Part shown: one piece after another, positions 1 to 10,870 of the stretch
Position numbering within the stretch: position 1 is the first letter of the stretch
Layout of the letters: each line of letters starts with the position of its first letter
Origin: Adiantum capillus-veneris
Taxonomy: Eukaryota; Streptophyta; Polypodiopsida; Polypodiales; Pteridaceae
NCBI GenBank assembly: GCA_014529385.2
Contig: CM043960.1
Location: 126,206,043 to 126,270,042, forward strand
Length of the DNA stretch: 64,000 nt
Direction of reading: 5' to 3'
Notes under the pieces: generated by a model
What the model was told of the DNA's origin: nothing
Databases searched by the model: none
What the model saw: the letters and a program-made list of their open reading frames with translations, nothing else
Made by a program: the position numbers and the translations under genes

Positions 1-1895
1 GTCTTCTTCATCTTTTGATTCTCCACATTTCTTTGTTTGCTCCTTATTTCGAGAGTTTGTTGATGTCTGGTTCTCTTCGTTTTCCTGGATTACACTCACT
101 ACAAAATAAGGACCGACATCATAGCCATTTTCATCACAAAACTTTGTTGTGGGAGCATCCTCCACGGCGCACACGTCCAGAGTAGCCAAGATGTGTTCCC
201 ATCCAAAAGGCTCTAACTCTTCTTCAGGAAATGGTTCTGGGATATAGTCCATATCCTCTATAACCCTCTCTAGGATACATTCCTCACGTTTCAAGCTACC
301 ATATTGTGAAGCTCCACACATCAACAGTTCTTTAGGCATACCTAACCAAGCTGGAAGTTCTGATCGTGCTACTGTGGCGGAATCAAACTCCTCAACCGGT
401 GTTCTTGTCACATCCCTATAGCTATGGTCCCTCAAGTTTATCTTTGTTATGGTTTCCATATGTCTCAGGTATATATGGTCATAACCCCAATCTTGGACCA
501 TTTTCAATTGTCGCATGAATGGTCTTCCCAGAATGACGTCATAGTTGTTCTTCTTGCCAAAGTCAACAACAGGAAAAGTGTGTTCATATTCAATGCCACA
601 AGAAGTAACAAGTACCTTTTCTAGCAGTCCTAGGGGCTTTTCCTTGTGTCCGTCTGCAAGCTGCAGGGTCATTCGTGTGGATATCAAGGCAGGTTTTCCC
701 CATTCTTTCCAAACCTCTTTGGTTGCAATGGCCACACCAGCTCCACTGTCAAGGATTTCCATGGTTTTTACACCATTGAATTCCATAGGAAGGGTGGTGT
801 TTCCATCTTCTCCCTCGTAATACTCGCCTACCTTGTTTAATGGCACTGGCCTAGTATTTAGTTGAGGCATTTCAAGCTCTTTGATGCCTTCCTCGATTTG
901 AGTCATTGGGGTTTTTACACCAAATTTCTCTAGACATTTACCCACATTAGCCCACATGTTTGGTCTTATTCTGAGAAACTCGGCTAACATTATTGTACAG
1001 GTGACTGGGGTAGATAGAATATCTACTAGCCCCTTTGAATCGATGGCCTTGTTGGGAGACAGTCTCTGTGATGGGACTGCAACCACATTTGACTTGGTCT
1101 CGTACTCTCCCATGTAGGAAGGTAGTGTTCTTAGCGAATGGGGTTGACTATCCATAGATTGTACAGATCCTTTGTCGCCCCAATACGATCGCACGTCTAG
1201 ATTCATTTGAGATCCAGTCTCAAATTCCTCTATTGGTGGTAGAAACACTCCTCGTTCATCACCAGTCTTGTCTACTCGTCTTCTTAGGTCATCGGCTTCA
1301 TTGGCCTCTCTGACTTGTTTCCACAATTTGTCAAGACCATCTATCTCTTTACAATCCTCAGGTATAGCTTGGTGAAATCCCTCGGAAGAGTTATCCGTGG
1401 TATTCAGTACTATCCTTGGTTCTAATGTTGGGTCTTTGAGGTTTGGTATGTGCTCATGACTAGAATCTGGCTCTTTTAGTTCCTGGTTTGGTGGGGTTAC
1501 TTGTGTAGGCATGACACGGATCACATCCTCACATTTTGCAACTGGTGGTTCTAGTAAAGCTTGGGCTGTTTGAATCATTTTCTGGCACATTTCAAATTTT
1601 TGCTTTTCTAGTTCCGCATAGGGATATGTCATCCACTTGTGTTCTTGGGTTTGGTTGTTTTTTAGCCTCGCATCATAGGCTTTCAAGAGGGCATCTAATG
1701 TCTCATTAACCTTCTCTGCCAACACAGATCCTCCTGAATTAGGACTTCTCGGTTTCTCATCCGTGGATGGTTCTTCTAGAGGTTTAACCATCTGTGTAAG
1801 AGAAGGTGCCTCCTTTTCCTCATGTTGTTTTATCTTCTCCTCAGCTTCGGTAAGCTTCTCAGCTAGGGATTTTTTCTCTCATTCCCTGCGTGCTT
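1..1895 (-). pseudogene. Retropepsin-containing gag-pro region, partial
   Basis: The minus strand is open from about 1878 to position 1. It encodes a charged, coiled-coil-like start, a long linker, then an aspartic protease domain. The catalytic motif LDSGAG lies near 760-740, and the flap/C-terminal signature DVILGRPFM near 520-495. Retropepsins mature the gag-pol polyprotein inside the particle. This frame is -1 relative to the upstream gag frame. An A6 run (minus strand; T run at 1941-1946) near the end of gag is the likely point of frame change, and a TGA near 1879-1881 also interrupts this frame. The natural product was probably a fused Gag-Pro, now broken by one indel and one stop. Programmed frameshifting is less likely because the A-run is not in the usual X XXY YYZ phase. 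The frame continues beyond the window. Confidence 0.75.
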
Positions 1896-4055
1896 TCATC
1901 CTAATCTTTCTAGCTTTCCAACTATTTCGCTTGCTCTTGGTTTTTTACTAGGTGCGTCTGTCTTTGGTCCATCATCTATCTTTGGACTCATGTCACTTTC
2001 CGTGTTCTTTGTCTCTGGATTCTCATCAGCTTTCTTTTGAGCTTGTGCTCTTGTAACCACTTGAACTGGTACGACATTTTCATTTTCTGAGCTACTAGGT
2101 AGCTGAACAATCCCTGATACATTTGTCGAGATTTTCCTGATTTGGTTTGGGTTTTTCGGGCAATCGGGGATCAAGTGAGTGATGCCACACTCAAGACAAT
2201 AGGCATTTACTTCAGTGATCTCCGTATGAGGACATTGTTTGACCAAGTGGTTGTCACGACTTTTGTGACAATCTGTCTGTGGTTGAGGAGATTCTTTTAG
2301 CATTTCCTCTTGGCTATAAGCAAGCTTTGACCTAGATAAGCCGCTATTTGCAATGAATTGCAATGTCCTTTCGTCCATTTCATACCTTCTTTCTTTCGAC
2401 TGAAACCCAGGAGGTGGAGATTGTACCGGCCTCACCACTCCATGTGTTTCTCTCACATTTTGTTGCTTCGAAGGGTAGTACTCGCTTTGGTTGCTATACC
2501 ACATTGTAGCTGGTACCTGCCTCACCACTCCATGTGTTTCTCTCACATTTTGTTGCTTCGAAGGGTAGTACTCGCTTTGGTTGCTATACCACATTGTAGC
2601 TGGTACTGGCGTTGGTTTATTTGATGCTTCCATCATTGGCATGTATGTCATGTTCACCGGCATTCTAACACCTGGCAGCGGAGGTTGCTGTCCTAAGACA
2701 AGTTGTGGCCTTAAAACTCCTACTGGTCTTGGCGCATTCCCCGTAATGTATCTAGGTGGAGTAGGTTTTTCTGGAACAGGTTGTACATACCTCTCCCCAG
2801 CATTTTCCATGCTATAATAACACTCTTCCCCCGTATGGTTCGTCCATTTTCTCTCAATTTCACACCACTTCGGCTCTCCCGAATCATACCTTACAAGAGG
2901 AATCAATCTCTTGACCAAGTCGTCGATAAGCTTTTCTTGATCAATAGGTGCCGTTGTCTTGGCAATGGACTCACTTATTTGTGAAACACTGTGCTGAGAG
3001 GATGTGTCATCTTCTTGACTCTTTAAGTCCTTTTCTTTGTATGCCTCACAGTTATCCACTAGATAAAGAGCTTCTTTGATCAACTCGTTTAGCATCATCC
3101 TCCTTATCATATGCAGACCCTTCTGAAGGCCCGCATGTCTCATTCCCTGGATAAAGATCAGCATCAGTCGTGCTTGCGTAGGTAATTCCGCTCTCGGACA
3201 GAGCTTAACATATCTCTTGAGCCATAATGATGCTTTGCGTACTGATTCATCCTCTTTCTGTTTGAATCTATGGATTTGCGAGACCGTGTTGTGAGCAATG
3301 CCTTTTGGCGAGAATTCTTCAATAAATTCCTCAAACAACTCATCTAGGGTCTCAAAATCCCCTTTTTCCACCGAGTTGAACCATGTAGTTGCATCATCTT
3401 CTACAGTCAATCCAAATCCCGCAAACTGTGTCGCAAAATCTGAAACTTCCTCTACTCTAATCACTCTTCTAAAAGCTGTTACGTGATCTCTCGGATCTTT
3501 ATCTCCGGAGTATTTTCTGTTTACCCATTTCTGGACTTGGGATGGTCTAACTCGTCGATTGTCTACAAGTCTAACCAGAGACTCTCCCAATCCTTCTCTC
3601 GTTATCTCTCTTGAAGGGAATCCTGGTGGCTCTCTTCTTGGAATTCCTATAGGAATTCTCGTGTTTGGTGGAGGCATTTGTGGTCCTTCATTGACCAAAT
3701 ATCCACCTCTTTCTAGTACAGTCTGTGGATTTGTGCTTTCTAAAACTTTGTATTCTCGTCCATACTTGTCGACAACTATAGATCTCCATTGACACTCGAC
3801 TCCGTATGTGTAGACATATAAGAGCTTGTAATCTGTTATCTCTTCTAGGTATGGATCTGAGCACCTATAAAGATTGACCTCATTGTCGTCAATGTATCTA
3901 TATAGTCCTTCACTCTCATGACCAATCATCCAAATTCTCTCAACAAGATGGGTATTTATCAATTGCAAGTTTGGAAGATCCATTGTGGGAGGATGTTCCT
4001 CTATCGTCGGGATCTCTAAGCTTGTGTAAGCAGCGTTTGAATCTAGGGTAGACAT
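1896..4055 (-). CDS. Gag polyprotein of Athila/Tat-like retrotransposon (719 aa)
   Basis: A 719-residue ORF starts at an ATG (4055-4053) and ends in TGA at 1898-1896. Residues about 190-330 form a Retrotrans_gag-type domain, recognisable from VTAFRRVIRV, the TTWFNSVEKGDF block and FSPKGIAHNTVSQIHRFKQ. Near the C-terminus are two atypical knuckles: CLECGITHLIPDC has spacing CX2CX3HX4C rather than CX2CX4HX4C, and a preceding CHKSRDNHLVKQC has Ser in place of the second Cys. Gag forms the virus-like particle and packages element RNA. An exact 29-30-residue tandem duplication (VPATMWYSNQSEYY...) lies near residues 480-540. The protein ends in a Lys/Asp-rich tail just before the frame break into the protease region. 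Confidence 0.8.
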   Translation of the reverse strand: MSTLDSNAAYTSLEIPTIEEHPPTMDLPNLQLINTHLVERIWMIGHESEGLYRYIDDNEVNLYRCSDPYLEEITDYKLLYVYTYGVECQWRSIVVDKYGREYKVLESTNPQTVLERGGYLVNEGPQMPPPNTRIPIGIPRREPPGFPSREITREGLGESLVRLVDNRRVRPSQVQKWVNRKYSGDKDPRDHVTAFRRVIRVEEVSDFATQFAGFGLTVEDDATTWFNSVEKGDFETLDELFEEFIEEFSPKGIAHNTVSQIHRFKQKEDESVRKASLWLKRYVKLCPRAELPTQARLMLIFIQGMRHAGLQKGLHMIRRMMLNELIKEALYLVDNCEAYKEKDLKSQEDDTSSQHSVSQISESIAKTTAPIDQEKLIDDLVKRLIPLVRYDSGEPKWCEIERKWTNHTGEECYYSMENAGERYVQPVPEKPTPPRYITGNAPRPVGVLRPQLVLGQQPPLPGVRMPVNMTYMPMMEASNKPTPVPATMWYSNQSEYYPSKQQNVRETHGVVRQVPATMWYSNQSEYYPSKQQNVRETHGVVRPVQSPPPGFQSKERRYEMDERTLQFIANSGLSRSKLAYSQEEMLKESPQPQTDCHKSRDNHLVKQCPHTEITEVNAYCLECGITHLIPDCPKNPNQIRKISTNVSGIVQLPSSSENENVVPVQVVTRAQAQKKADENPETKNTESDMSPKIDDGPKTDAPSKKPRASEIVGKLERLG
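2431..2607 (-). repeat. 90-bp tandem duplication inside gag
   Basis: The block starting at 2431 recurs at 2521 with the same sequence for about 87 bases, giving a period of exactly 90 bp. It therefore duplicates about 30 codons in frame. The near identity indicates a recent duplication. Confidence 0.9.
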
Positions 4056-6448
4056 GATTTTTGGGCTTAAGAGCTTTTGCTTGGTTCAAGTAGACTTAGT
4101 CCACTGTGTTCAAGTTCTTTGGTTAGGGAAAAGTCGAAACTATGTCCAAAACCGCAACCGTTTCGTCACAATTCTCGCAAATTGTCGCTTTCAGACACCC
4201 CTGACTTCCGGATGAATTTTGAGGCCTCAAACGACGTTTTTTTCAAAGTTGAACTAAATGGTTGCTGTCGGCATACATTTAGTTCATGTTTTGCTATAAG
4301 ATCTGTAGAGCCGCTCTCATGCTACGTTTTGATATAAAAACTTTTCCGATCCGATACCATTTGTGAAAGTTATGGCCAAAATAGTGAAATGCAGTTTAGA
4401 CTGGTCAAAATGAGTCCAAATTCAATTTTGAAAGAAGATTTGGGATCTCTGTGACACTGTGAACACTTCTGTATGGTCAAACGTACAGTTGGACCCTAAA
4501 ACTGGCCTAGAGACATCCTACGCGTAGGATGTCTATATGCTCAGAATTTAACAAAATTTGGTCCAGAGACTCCCCTTAAGTCCAGCAACACAATGGTATG
4601 CTCAGAATTTCATTTGGTTTAAAAATGGCCTTGAGACATCCTACGCGTAGGATGTCTTTTTGCTCAGAATGACTTGAAATTTTCACCCCAGCCTCTCCTT
4701 GATATGCTTATCACAGTGGTGTGCTCATAGGTTGGTTTGGAGTCCTAAATCAAGCTGGAGACATCCTACGCGTAGGATGTCTAACTGCTCTGTTTCAGCT
4801 CAAACTTGCACTGTAGCTTCCCCTTGATGTGCTAAACTCACAGCTATTTTTACTTTTTGATTCTGACACGTATAGGCTGGTCAAATGATCAAGAATCTGT
4901 TCCAAAAACCTGATGTCTGTTTTGATGAATTCCCAAGTCAAATAAACTCCAAATTGGACCAAAATTGACTAGGAGGCTTGCCTGAGGCTATATGACAGCA
5001 TGGTATGGTCACAGTTTGAATTTGGCCTCTAAATCATGCCTTAGACATCCTACGCGTAGGATGTCTAACTGCTCAGAATTGCCCCAAATTTGAACCACAG
5101 ACTCTCCTTAAGGTGTTGATCATAGTGGTGTGCTCAGAATTTTGTTTAGAGTTCAAAATCACACAGAAGACATCCTACGCGTAGGATGTCTTTTTGGCCT
5201 GTTTGACCCCATACTTGACCCAAAGCTTCCCCTTGATGTCAGCAACCCAGTGCTATGCTTAGATTTGAGTTTGGATGTCAAAAGACCCCAAAACTAGCTA
5301 TCCTTGCCTTTTTCAGTCAAAATGCTAAAGTCCGCTCAATCTTCCCTTTCACTGACCCAAATGAGATGAAATTTATCACATGCACTCAATACAACATTTA
5401 GAACATGCCTATGGAGTCATCCTATGGTTTGGTCTCAAAATTAGGCCTTGGACACAATTTGAGTAGGATGTCTAGCAATTTTCGTCTTTTGGCTTTGATC
5501 TATCAAAATTTGGTCAAAATTCCACTTTCCAGGTGAAAAAAGGGTAAAACCTACCTTCTAAACACACTGGTAACCTCATATTTTCAAAATTTCCACTAGA
5601 TCGCCCTGTAGACATCCTACGCGTAGGATGTCTACTGCTGATTTTTTTGAGACTGAAGTGTCCCTGATGCTTCCTTATGCTCTCAGCAAGTGCAAGTATA
5701 CTTCACAATTGCAAAAACATGCAAAAATCACTCAATTTAAGCCTTTGCTGAAATTTTACGTTTTTTGACTCCGCCTTTTGGCTTTTGGTCAACAAAAATA
5801 GGAAAAAACACCCAAGTCAATATGCTACTAGGGTAAAACCTACCCTCTGAACCCACTGGTGCAGTCAGAATTTTCAAATTTGGTCTCCAGAACCCCCTTG
5901 AGACATCCTACGCGTAGGATGTCTATGTTTACAGAATTGCAGGTTTTCTTCACAGAACCCTTGCAAATGCTCTTTTATATGCACAACATCAGTTAGTCAT
6001 ACAAAAATATCCACAAAAGCTTGTTTAATGCATTTTTACCCTCAAAAGCACACTTTTTCGTGATTTCAAATGCAATCAAGCACTTTAGCAAATAATTCAG
6101 TGTTGAATAGCTCTAGATCAGAATCGGATCACTTACCTAAAGCTACTCCTACAAATCATATGGGGTTTTGCATCTATGAGTAGAAAAACGCTTCACTGCC
6201 ACACACGGACTAGTAAACGCTTTTATCACCTCACAAATCACTCGACCACCAACAACTACTCTAATCCACAGATACTAACTAAACCTATCTAGTCGCAGAC
6301 CCTCGGCAAGACACACGCTTCCTGGCTATCCACTTGATCGCGGAATATCCTCTTCCGGATCCACTTAAGAAAAACGCTTTCTTTAGCCGAAACTAAATCA
6401 AGCAACCATCACACGAGTGTTAGTAGGAAACCTACTTAGGTCCTTGTG
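4056..6448 (-). other. Long non-coding leader of the Athila/Tat-like element
   Basis: There is no convincing ORF between the primer site and the gag start. The stretch is built of imperfect tandem units of roughly 125 bp, with recurring phrases such as TGCTCAGAATT and CCCTTGATGTGCT, each centred on a 24-bp palindrome. The unit spacing is clear at 4511/4634/4759 and 5043/5168 and decays elsewhere. A leader of this position would be transcribed from the LTR promoter. Confidence 0.7.
4511..5924. repeat. Dispersed array of seven perfect 24-bp palindromes
   Basis: AGACATCCTACG followed by its exact reverse complement (centre ACGCGT) occurs without mismatch at 4511-4534, 4634-4657, 4759-4782, 5043-5066, 5168-5191, 5610-5633 and 5901-5924. 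A degenerate copy lies at about 5449-5473, and half-sites lie in the LTRs (near 6818 and 9196). The sequence between copies has diverged while the palindromes have not. As RNA each copy could fold into a 10-bp stem with a CGCG loop. Confidence 0.95.
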
Positions 6449-6466
6449 TCCCCGGCAACGGCGCCA
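6449..6466 (-). other. Primer binding site, tRNA-Asp type
   Basis: The plus strand reads TCCCCGGCAACGGCGCCA, the 3' end of plant tRNA-Asp as I know it. The minus strand is therefore complementary to it, as in Athila/Tat elements. It lies one base inside the LTR end at 6468. Confidence 0.85.
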
Positions 6467-6467
6467 A

Positions 6468-7424
6468 TGTTGGATGGGGAGCGACTCACACACCCGTGAA
6501 GTGCATGCAAACACTACCTAGATCAACATAATGTCAATCGAGGACACAGATGACACGATAGGCACACGGAGGAAATCTCTTTAGCTTGTCAGGCTGAGAC
6601 CATCCTACACATACAACACTCTGGAAGGCCAACTAAACCACAATCAAGAACCTCACTGCTCTCAACTACACCACCTAGCCACATACACACATACGGAAGG
6701 TAACTCACCTAATCATGCCAGCTTCATACGAAACTTAAGGAACACCATCCCCTCACTAGGATACACCTGTCCCTAAGCTTCTACACTCAAAACCCTCACT
6801 CTAAACCCATCTGCGGAAAACGCGTAGGATGACAGAGCCGAATTTTGAAAGTGCCCGAAACTGAAATTTATGAGTACCTATGCGTAGCTTATGTCGCCAC
6901 GATTCTAGAGACTACTAGCACGCAGAAAACAGACATCGTTTGATACACTTACAGCCACAAATAGCTCGTAGATGCGTCAGCGTGTGCGCTTCGTCTCGCG
7001 TGGAATGCTTGGCGTTGTCGCGTAGCTCTCCTCGAGCCTATAGCAATGGTGCAGTCAGATCTCCAATGTGTTGAGAGAGCCGGGCATAGCGGGAGGATGA
7101 AGCTCACACTCACTCTCTTTCTCTCTCACACACAGTAGACGGAAGCGCTAAGTTTTGATTATGATAAAGTCTTCTTTACAAAATGATCTAGGTACCTTAT
7201 ATACTAAGGCTACCTTAGGTTTAACCAAAAATGGGGTTGAAAGGGTCAAATGGCTTTGTATTTACAATCTGGAAGTGCCATTGCACCCCGGCTTCTGAAA
7301 CTAGAATAACTACTCATTACAAGTGACGTTTATAGCCATAATCCGCAGCATTTCATAACTCGCAAAAGATAAGACTTTGGTACGAAACTTGAGTTATGTT
7401 GTGTTGTTGACCCAGCGGTCAACA
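6468..7424 (-). repeat. 5' LTR of the Athila/Tat-like element (957 bp)
   Basis: On the minus strand the LTR begins TGTTGACCGCTGGG (7424 downward) and ends CCATCCAACA at 6468, just before the primer site. This gives TGTTG...CAACA termini. A TATA-like box lies about 220 bp in, so U3 is short and R-U5 is long. The second element's LTR has the same arrangement. Confidence 0.8.
7196..7206 (-). promoter_or_regulatory. TATA box in LTR U3
   Basis: The minus strand reads AGTATATAAGG about 220 bp from the LTR start. The related LTR to the right has a TATA-like TTTTATATAAG at the matching place (about 9520-9530). Confidence 0.55.
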
Positions 7425-9779
7425 CCAGAGAATCCCTATCCTCAAGGATTAGTCTCGGTCACCTACCTAGGGTTTTCGTCCCTAGCAACGGCGCCAATGT
7501 TGGCGAATACGCCGCGATGGACGTCAGCACAGCGAGAACTCACCTAACAAGATTTGTCAGCTAAGGACGAAGCTCGACCCGCAGGCGCGTGGAAGCAAGC
7601 ATAGGGTGTCAACCTACACTCGACCGACTATTGACTACTTCCCAGAGAGGTCTCTACCCAATGTCTAAGTTACAGCCTTTAACACTAGATGATAACCTAA
7701 CAAGACATAAAAGTGTCCTTTCAGGGTTTTGGAAAAAAATTCCAAAACCATAGTAGATCCACTCATTTTGAAGAATCCTTTCATGAGCTTATAGTTCAAG
7801 AACTACTACATATGGAAAAAATGAGAAACTTGTAAGTTTTTCATCCCTTGGTCACTAGAAGCCTCCAAAGTTGATGGACCAGTGCATTTTGCCCAAAACA
7901 ACAATTTCTTACGGTTGATTGCATATAAATAAGAGTGGGGATTTTTGTAGGACATGAGATAAAATGCTCTGTTAACTTCAATGCGTTGGTGATCAAAACA
8001 TATGGTTGCTTTTACAACACTAATTTTTTTTTGGGTTAAAAAAATAGGTAACAAAAAATTTGCATTTTTGCCATTCTGTGGACTTATCATCAAAGTTTCT
8101 ATAGTCACGCTCAATACAAATACTATATACATGTTTTCTTAGTTCCCTTTGGGCCTTTGGATTCAAAAGGAGCCATGGAGCATGTCAAAAGGATAATGGA
8201 TCTCTTACTAAGTGGAACCTTGGGGGCAATGATAAAGTGCTAAATACAGCAAACACAAAAAAACTGGGTTTAGCATTATGACCTCTAGAAACCCATAGAA
8301 ACTACTCAATATCTAGCCAAATTTGTAGTCTATGATTAGATATGGTTACTACCTACAAAATACACACAATTGGCCTAAGAAACTAGCAATATTGAGAAAG
8401 TTATCCTTGCTACTCTAAAATGTATCGTATTCTTCAGCAACAATCAAAAAACTCAACCATCATCATATACTATGCTATATAGCATATTAGGTCCCCCAAA
8501 GCTCAAGAAAGATTAGCTTTATGTTATACATTACATTTACACAATCAAAATTGAATTTGGATATCAAGAAAGCCACCAAAAAAATCATAAAAGTGCTAAT
8601 TTTGGTCAAAAAATAGGATTATTCAATTCTTGTAAGTTGGTCATAACTATCATTTTAACAATTAGCTCTCTCTACAAGCATCAAAACATGTTGAGAAGTA
8701 TGAAGGCCTAACCTCTAGCCATCTAAACCTCACAAACATGAAGTTTTAGAGTGGTATAGTTGCCAAAAATTGAAAACAAGCAAAAAACAAGACCCATTTT
8801 TTCACACAGTTTAGGTTCAAAAATGTTGTGCAAGAGTAAGGTTAATGGTGAGATCGATACTCCAAAAAAATTGTCAAGTTTTTTTCAGCTCATAAGGCAA
8901 CTTTGTGGATATATAGCACCTAGAAATTAATTTTCATACTCTTCAAATAATTCAAGAAAAATGGTCACTTAACAGGACACAAAAGTGTCCAAGGACATAA
9001 AAGTGTCATGTTACCATTCTAGTGTTAAGAGTACACAAGAGGAGATTTCCTACAACGCTTTCAAGAGCCAAATACCCATCAAACGTTCTCGAAACGCTAC
9101 GAAACTTGAGGGAAATCCTATTAACACCAATAGGTCGCTCTCCCTAAGGTCCGTGACCCAAAACCCCAACCCTAAACACCTGGTACAGAATCATGTAGGA
9201 TGTCTGACAGGTTTTTGCAGGTCGTCGTTTCCAAAAACTAAAGTGCCTAATGTGTGGCTCTACTCATTGTGAATGCGTGGATATACTGAAATGCAAAAAC
9301 GAACAACTTATGCTCACCGAATCACCAGATATAGCTCGTGGGTCGATCTCGCAAAGCCGGGTCGTACACCTGCAATGTAGATGTTGGCACGTATCTCTCT
9401 TTGGGAGCAACACGCTGCACTTCTCCGCACTTGATTCCGATCACCAGTGTGCGCGTAGCGTCAAGATAAACTCTCACTCCCTCTCGTACAAAGAGTACGC
9501 TCAACTCACACAGACAAAACTTATATAAAATGATAAAAGGTTTTTTTTGCATTAAGGTCAAAAGTGGTATAAATACCTTACAATCTCAAACCCTAATGTT
9601 CCAATTTAACCATTTACTAAGTCTAAATGTCAAAAATGGGATACAATTTGGAAGCTTCTGCAAGTCCCACTATTTACAAAGGTGAAATGATGGTTTCTTC
9701 TCAATTAGGAAATGATTACGAAGGAAATTAGTATCCCGCCGGGCAATCATCCTCCGTTGGGTGTGTCCAGCTGCTAACA
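7425..9779 (-). mobile_element. Second Athila/Tat-like element: leader stub, primer site and 5' LTR
   Basis: A second tRNA-Asp-like site lies on the plus strand at 7480-7496 (AGCAACGGCGCCA core), followed at 7498 by LTR-end sequence TGTTGGCGAATACG. The LTR extends to CTGCTAACA at 9779 (2282 bp), so its minus-strand start is TGTTAGCAGCTGG. Only 7425-7479 of its interior is in the window, because the first element inserted there. The right border is firm because a chromovirus integrase reading frame stops exactly at 9780. A 1.3-kb stretch inside (about 7680-9025) is bounded by imperfect inverted repeats and may be a further insertion. Confidence 0.7.
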
Positions 9780-10350
9780 TTCCCAAAGAGACTTATGTTT
9801 CAAGATATAACACTTCAATCAATCCCAAACGTGTGAATTGATAATTGATGATTTCCCATCAATCTGTTGATGAAACGACGAAGAGAATTTGAGCAAAGTG
9901 CCCACATTCTTACATGCTACTCTCCAAAGAAAATTGGTGAACCACCAATCCATGTCTGGAAATAATAGATGTAGGCATCTCATGTAACTAAAATATGTGT
10001 GAGACAAACAAATTTTCCAAATGATTAGAATTCATTTTCTTCTTCATTAGTGCAAAGTGAGCATGCTTATTGAATCCATATACTATAGTCTATATGCCAC
10101 TGCCAACCTAAGCCTTGGGAAGATGAAAAACAAACTCCATTGCAATACTCTCCCAAGGGAAATCTAGAATAGTTAGAGGTTTGAGAAGTCTTGTCATTTT
10201 GTTCCTATCATACTTCACTTTCTAACATACCATACAAGTACGCATAAATTCTTCCATGAGTTGCGGTCACAAGCTACCTAAAATGGATGTAGCATCCAAT
10301 TTGCAAGGGAATAAATCCTTTATGATCCCTTTTCCACACAAAGGAAATGG
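9780..10350 (-). pseudogene. Chromovirus integrase fragment
   Basis: Minus-strand translation in shifting frames resembles the integrase of the intact chromovirus at 58550 in this window. It shows a zinc-finger end (EEFMRTCMVC), a catalytic-core start near PWESIAMEF, a second-Asp region (FPDMDWWFTNFLWR, canonical SDRDPRFTS...FW) and the GTLLKFSSSFHQQIDG block. Several stops and frameshifts are present. The fragment ends at ...LKHKSLWE, exactly where the adjacent LTR begins (9779). The flanking five bases TTCCC (9780-9784) would be the target-site copy. It is the oldest layer at this spot. Confidence 0.7.
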
Positions 10351-10633
10351 GAACGATTCATTTGTAATGTAGCTATAACATACTAGCTCAAGTGTGGAGG
10401 AGCCTAGTGTACTCATTTTCTATGAGGTTCTCCTTAGTCTCTTGAGTAGCTGATAATATATTATGGAATAAAATGATAATATATCAAGCAATAAAGATAG
10501 CTACAAGAAAATTATTTTAGACTCTTTGCTTGAAGGGTTAACCTATAATATATTTACCTATTATGTGGGTTGAATAGAAGGGTATCAATCTACATCCTAG
10601 AATCTATGGCTATTTGTCATTGCCAACTACAAT
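10351..10633. other. Unassigned AT-rich stretch
   Basis: No ORF, repeat or motif is recognised between the integrase and transposase remnants. Confidence 0.4.
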
Positions 10634-10870
10634 ATTCCATCGTGGCTAGTAAATAAGAAAGGAAATTTTTTCTTAAGCTTGATTGTGTTGGGTTGGTATA
10701 AAGTGAAGAATACAGATGCATATATTTGCCCCCTACTTGAAGAGATACAACAATTGTGGGCATGCATAGAAGCAATAGACACGATTCAACATGCAGGTCG
10801 GTGCAACATCTTCATTAGAGGCATTCTAATGTGGATGATGCATAACTATCTAGATTTGGAAAATACTTAG
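10634..10870 (+). pseudogene. CACTA (En/Spm) transposase fragment, Tnp2/Transposase_21-like
   Basis: The plus frame from about 10640 to a TAG at 10868 reads a block resembling the Tnp2 family signature: WLVNKKGNFFLSLIVLGW (family: lPPWlC-K..n.mLSLLIPGP), then DAYICPLLEEIQQLW (family: D-YL-PLveeLkeLW), then FIRGILMWMMHNYLDL (family: lRA-LlWTINDFPAYG). The order and spacing match the family. Tnp2 proteins catalyse cut-and-paste transposition of CACTA elements. Only about 75 codons survive and no terminal repeats are seen, so this is an isolated relic. Confidence 0.6.

Larger units (their letters stand above)
1..7424 (-). mobile_element. Athila/Tat-type Ty3 LTR retrotransposon, 5' part (runs off the left edge)
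   Basis: Read on the minus strand, the order is LTR (7424-6468), primer site matching tRNA-Asp (6466-6449), a long non-coding leader, a gag ORF (4055-1896) and a protease-bearing frame (about 1880-1). RT, RNase H and integrase would lie to the left of the window. The tRNA-Asp primer and long leader are typical of the plant Athila/Tat lineage of Ty3/gypsy (family knowledge). The element is inserted in the leader of a related element, about 73 bp from that element's primer site. Coding damage (one frame break, one stop) suggests moderate age. Confidence 0.8.

Noticed and set aside
2358-4337. Several plus-strand ORFs of 62-88 aa over the gag region
   Set aside because: They are antisense shadows of the 719-aa gag and its leader, with no domain character.
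4511-5924. CRISPR-like array
   Set aside because: Repeat spacing is irregular (123-442 bp), spacers are themselves related repeats, and the context is a plant retrotransposon leader.
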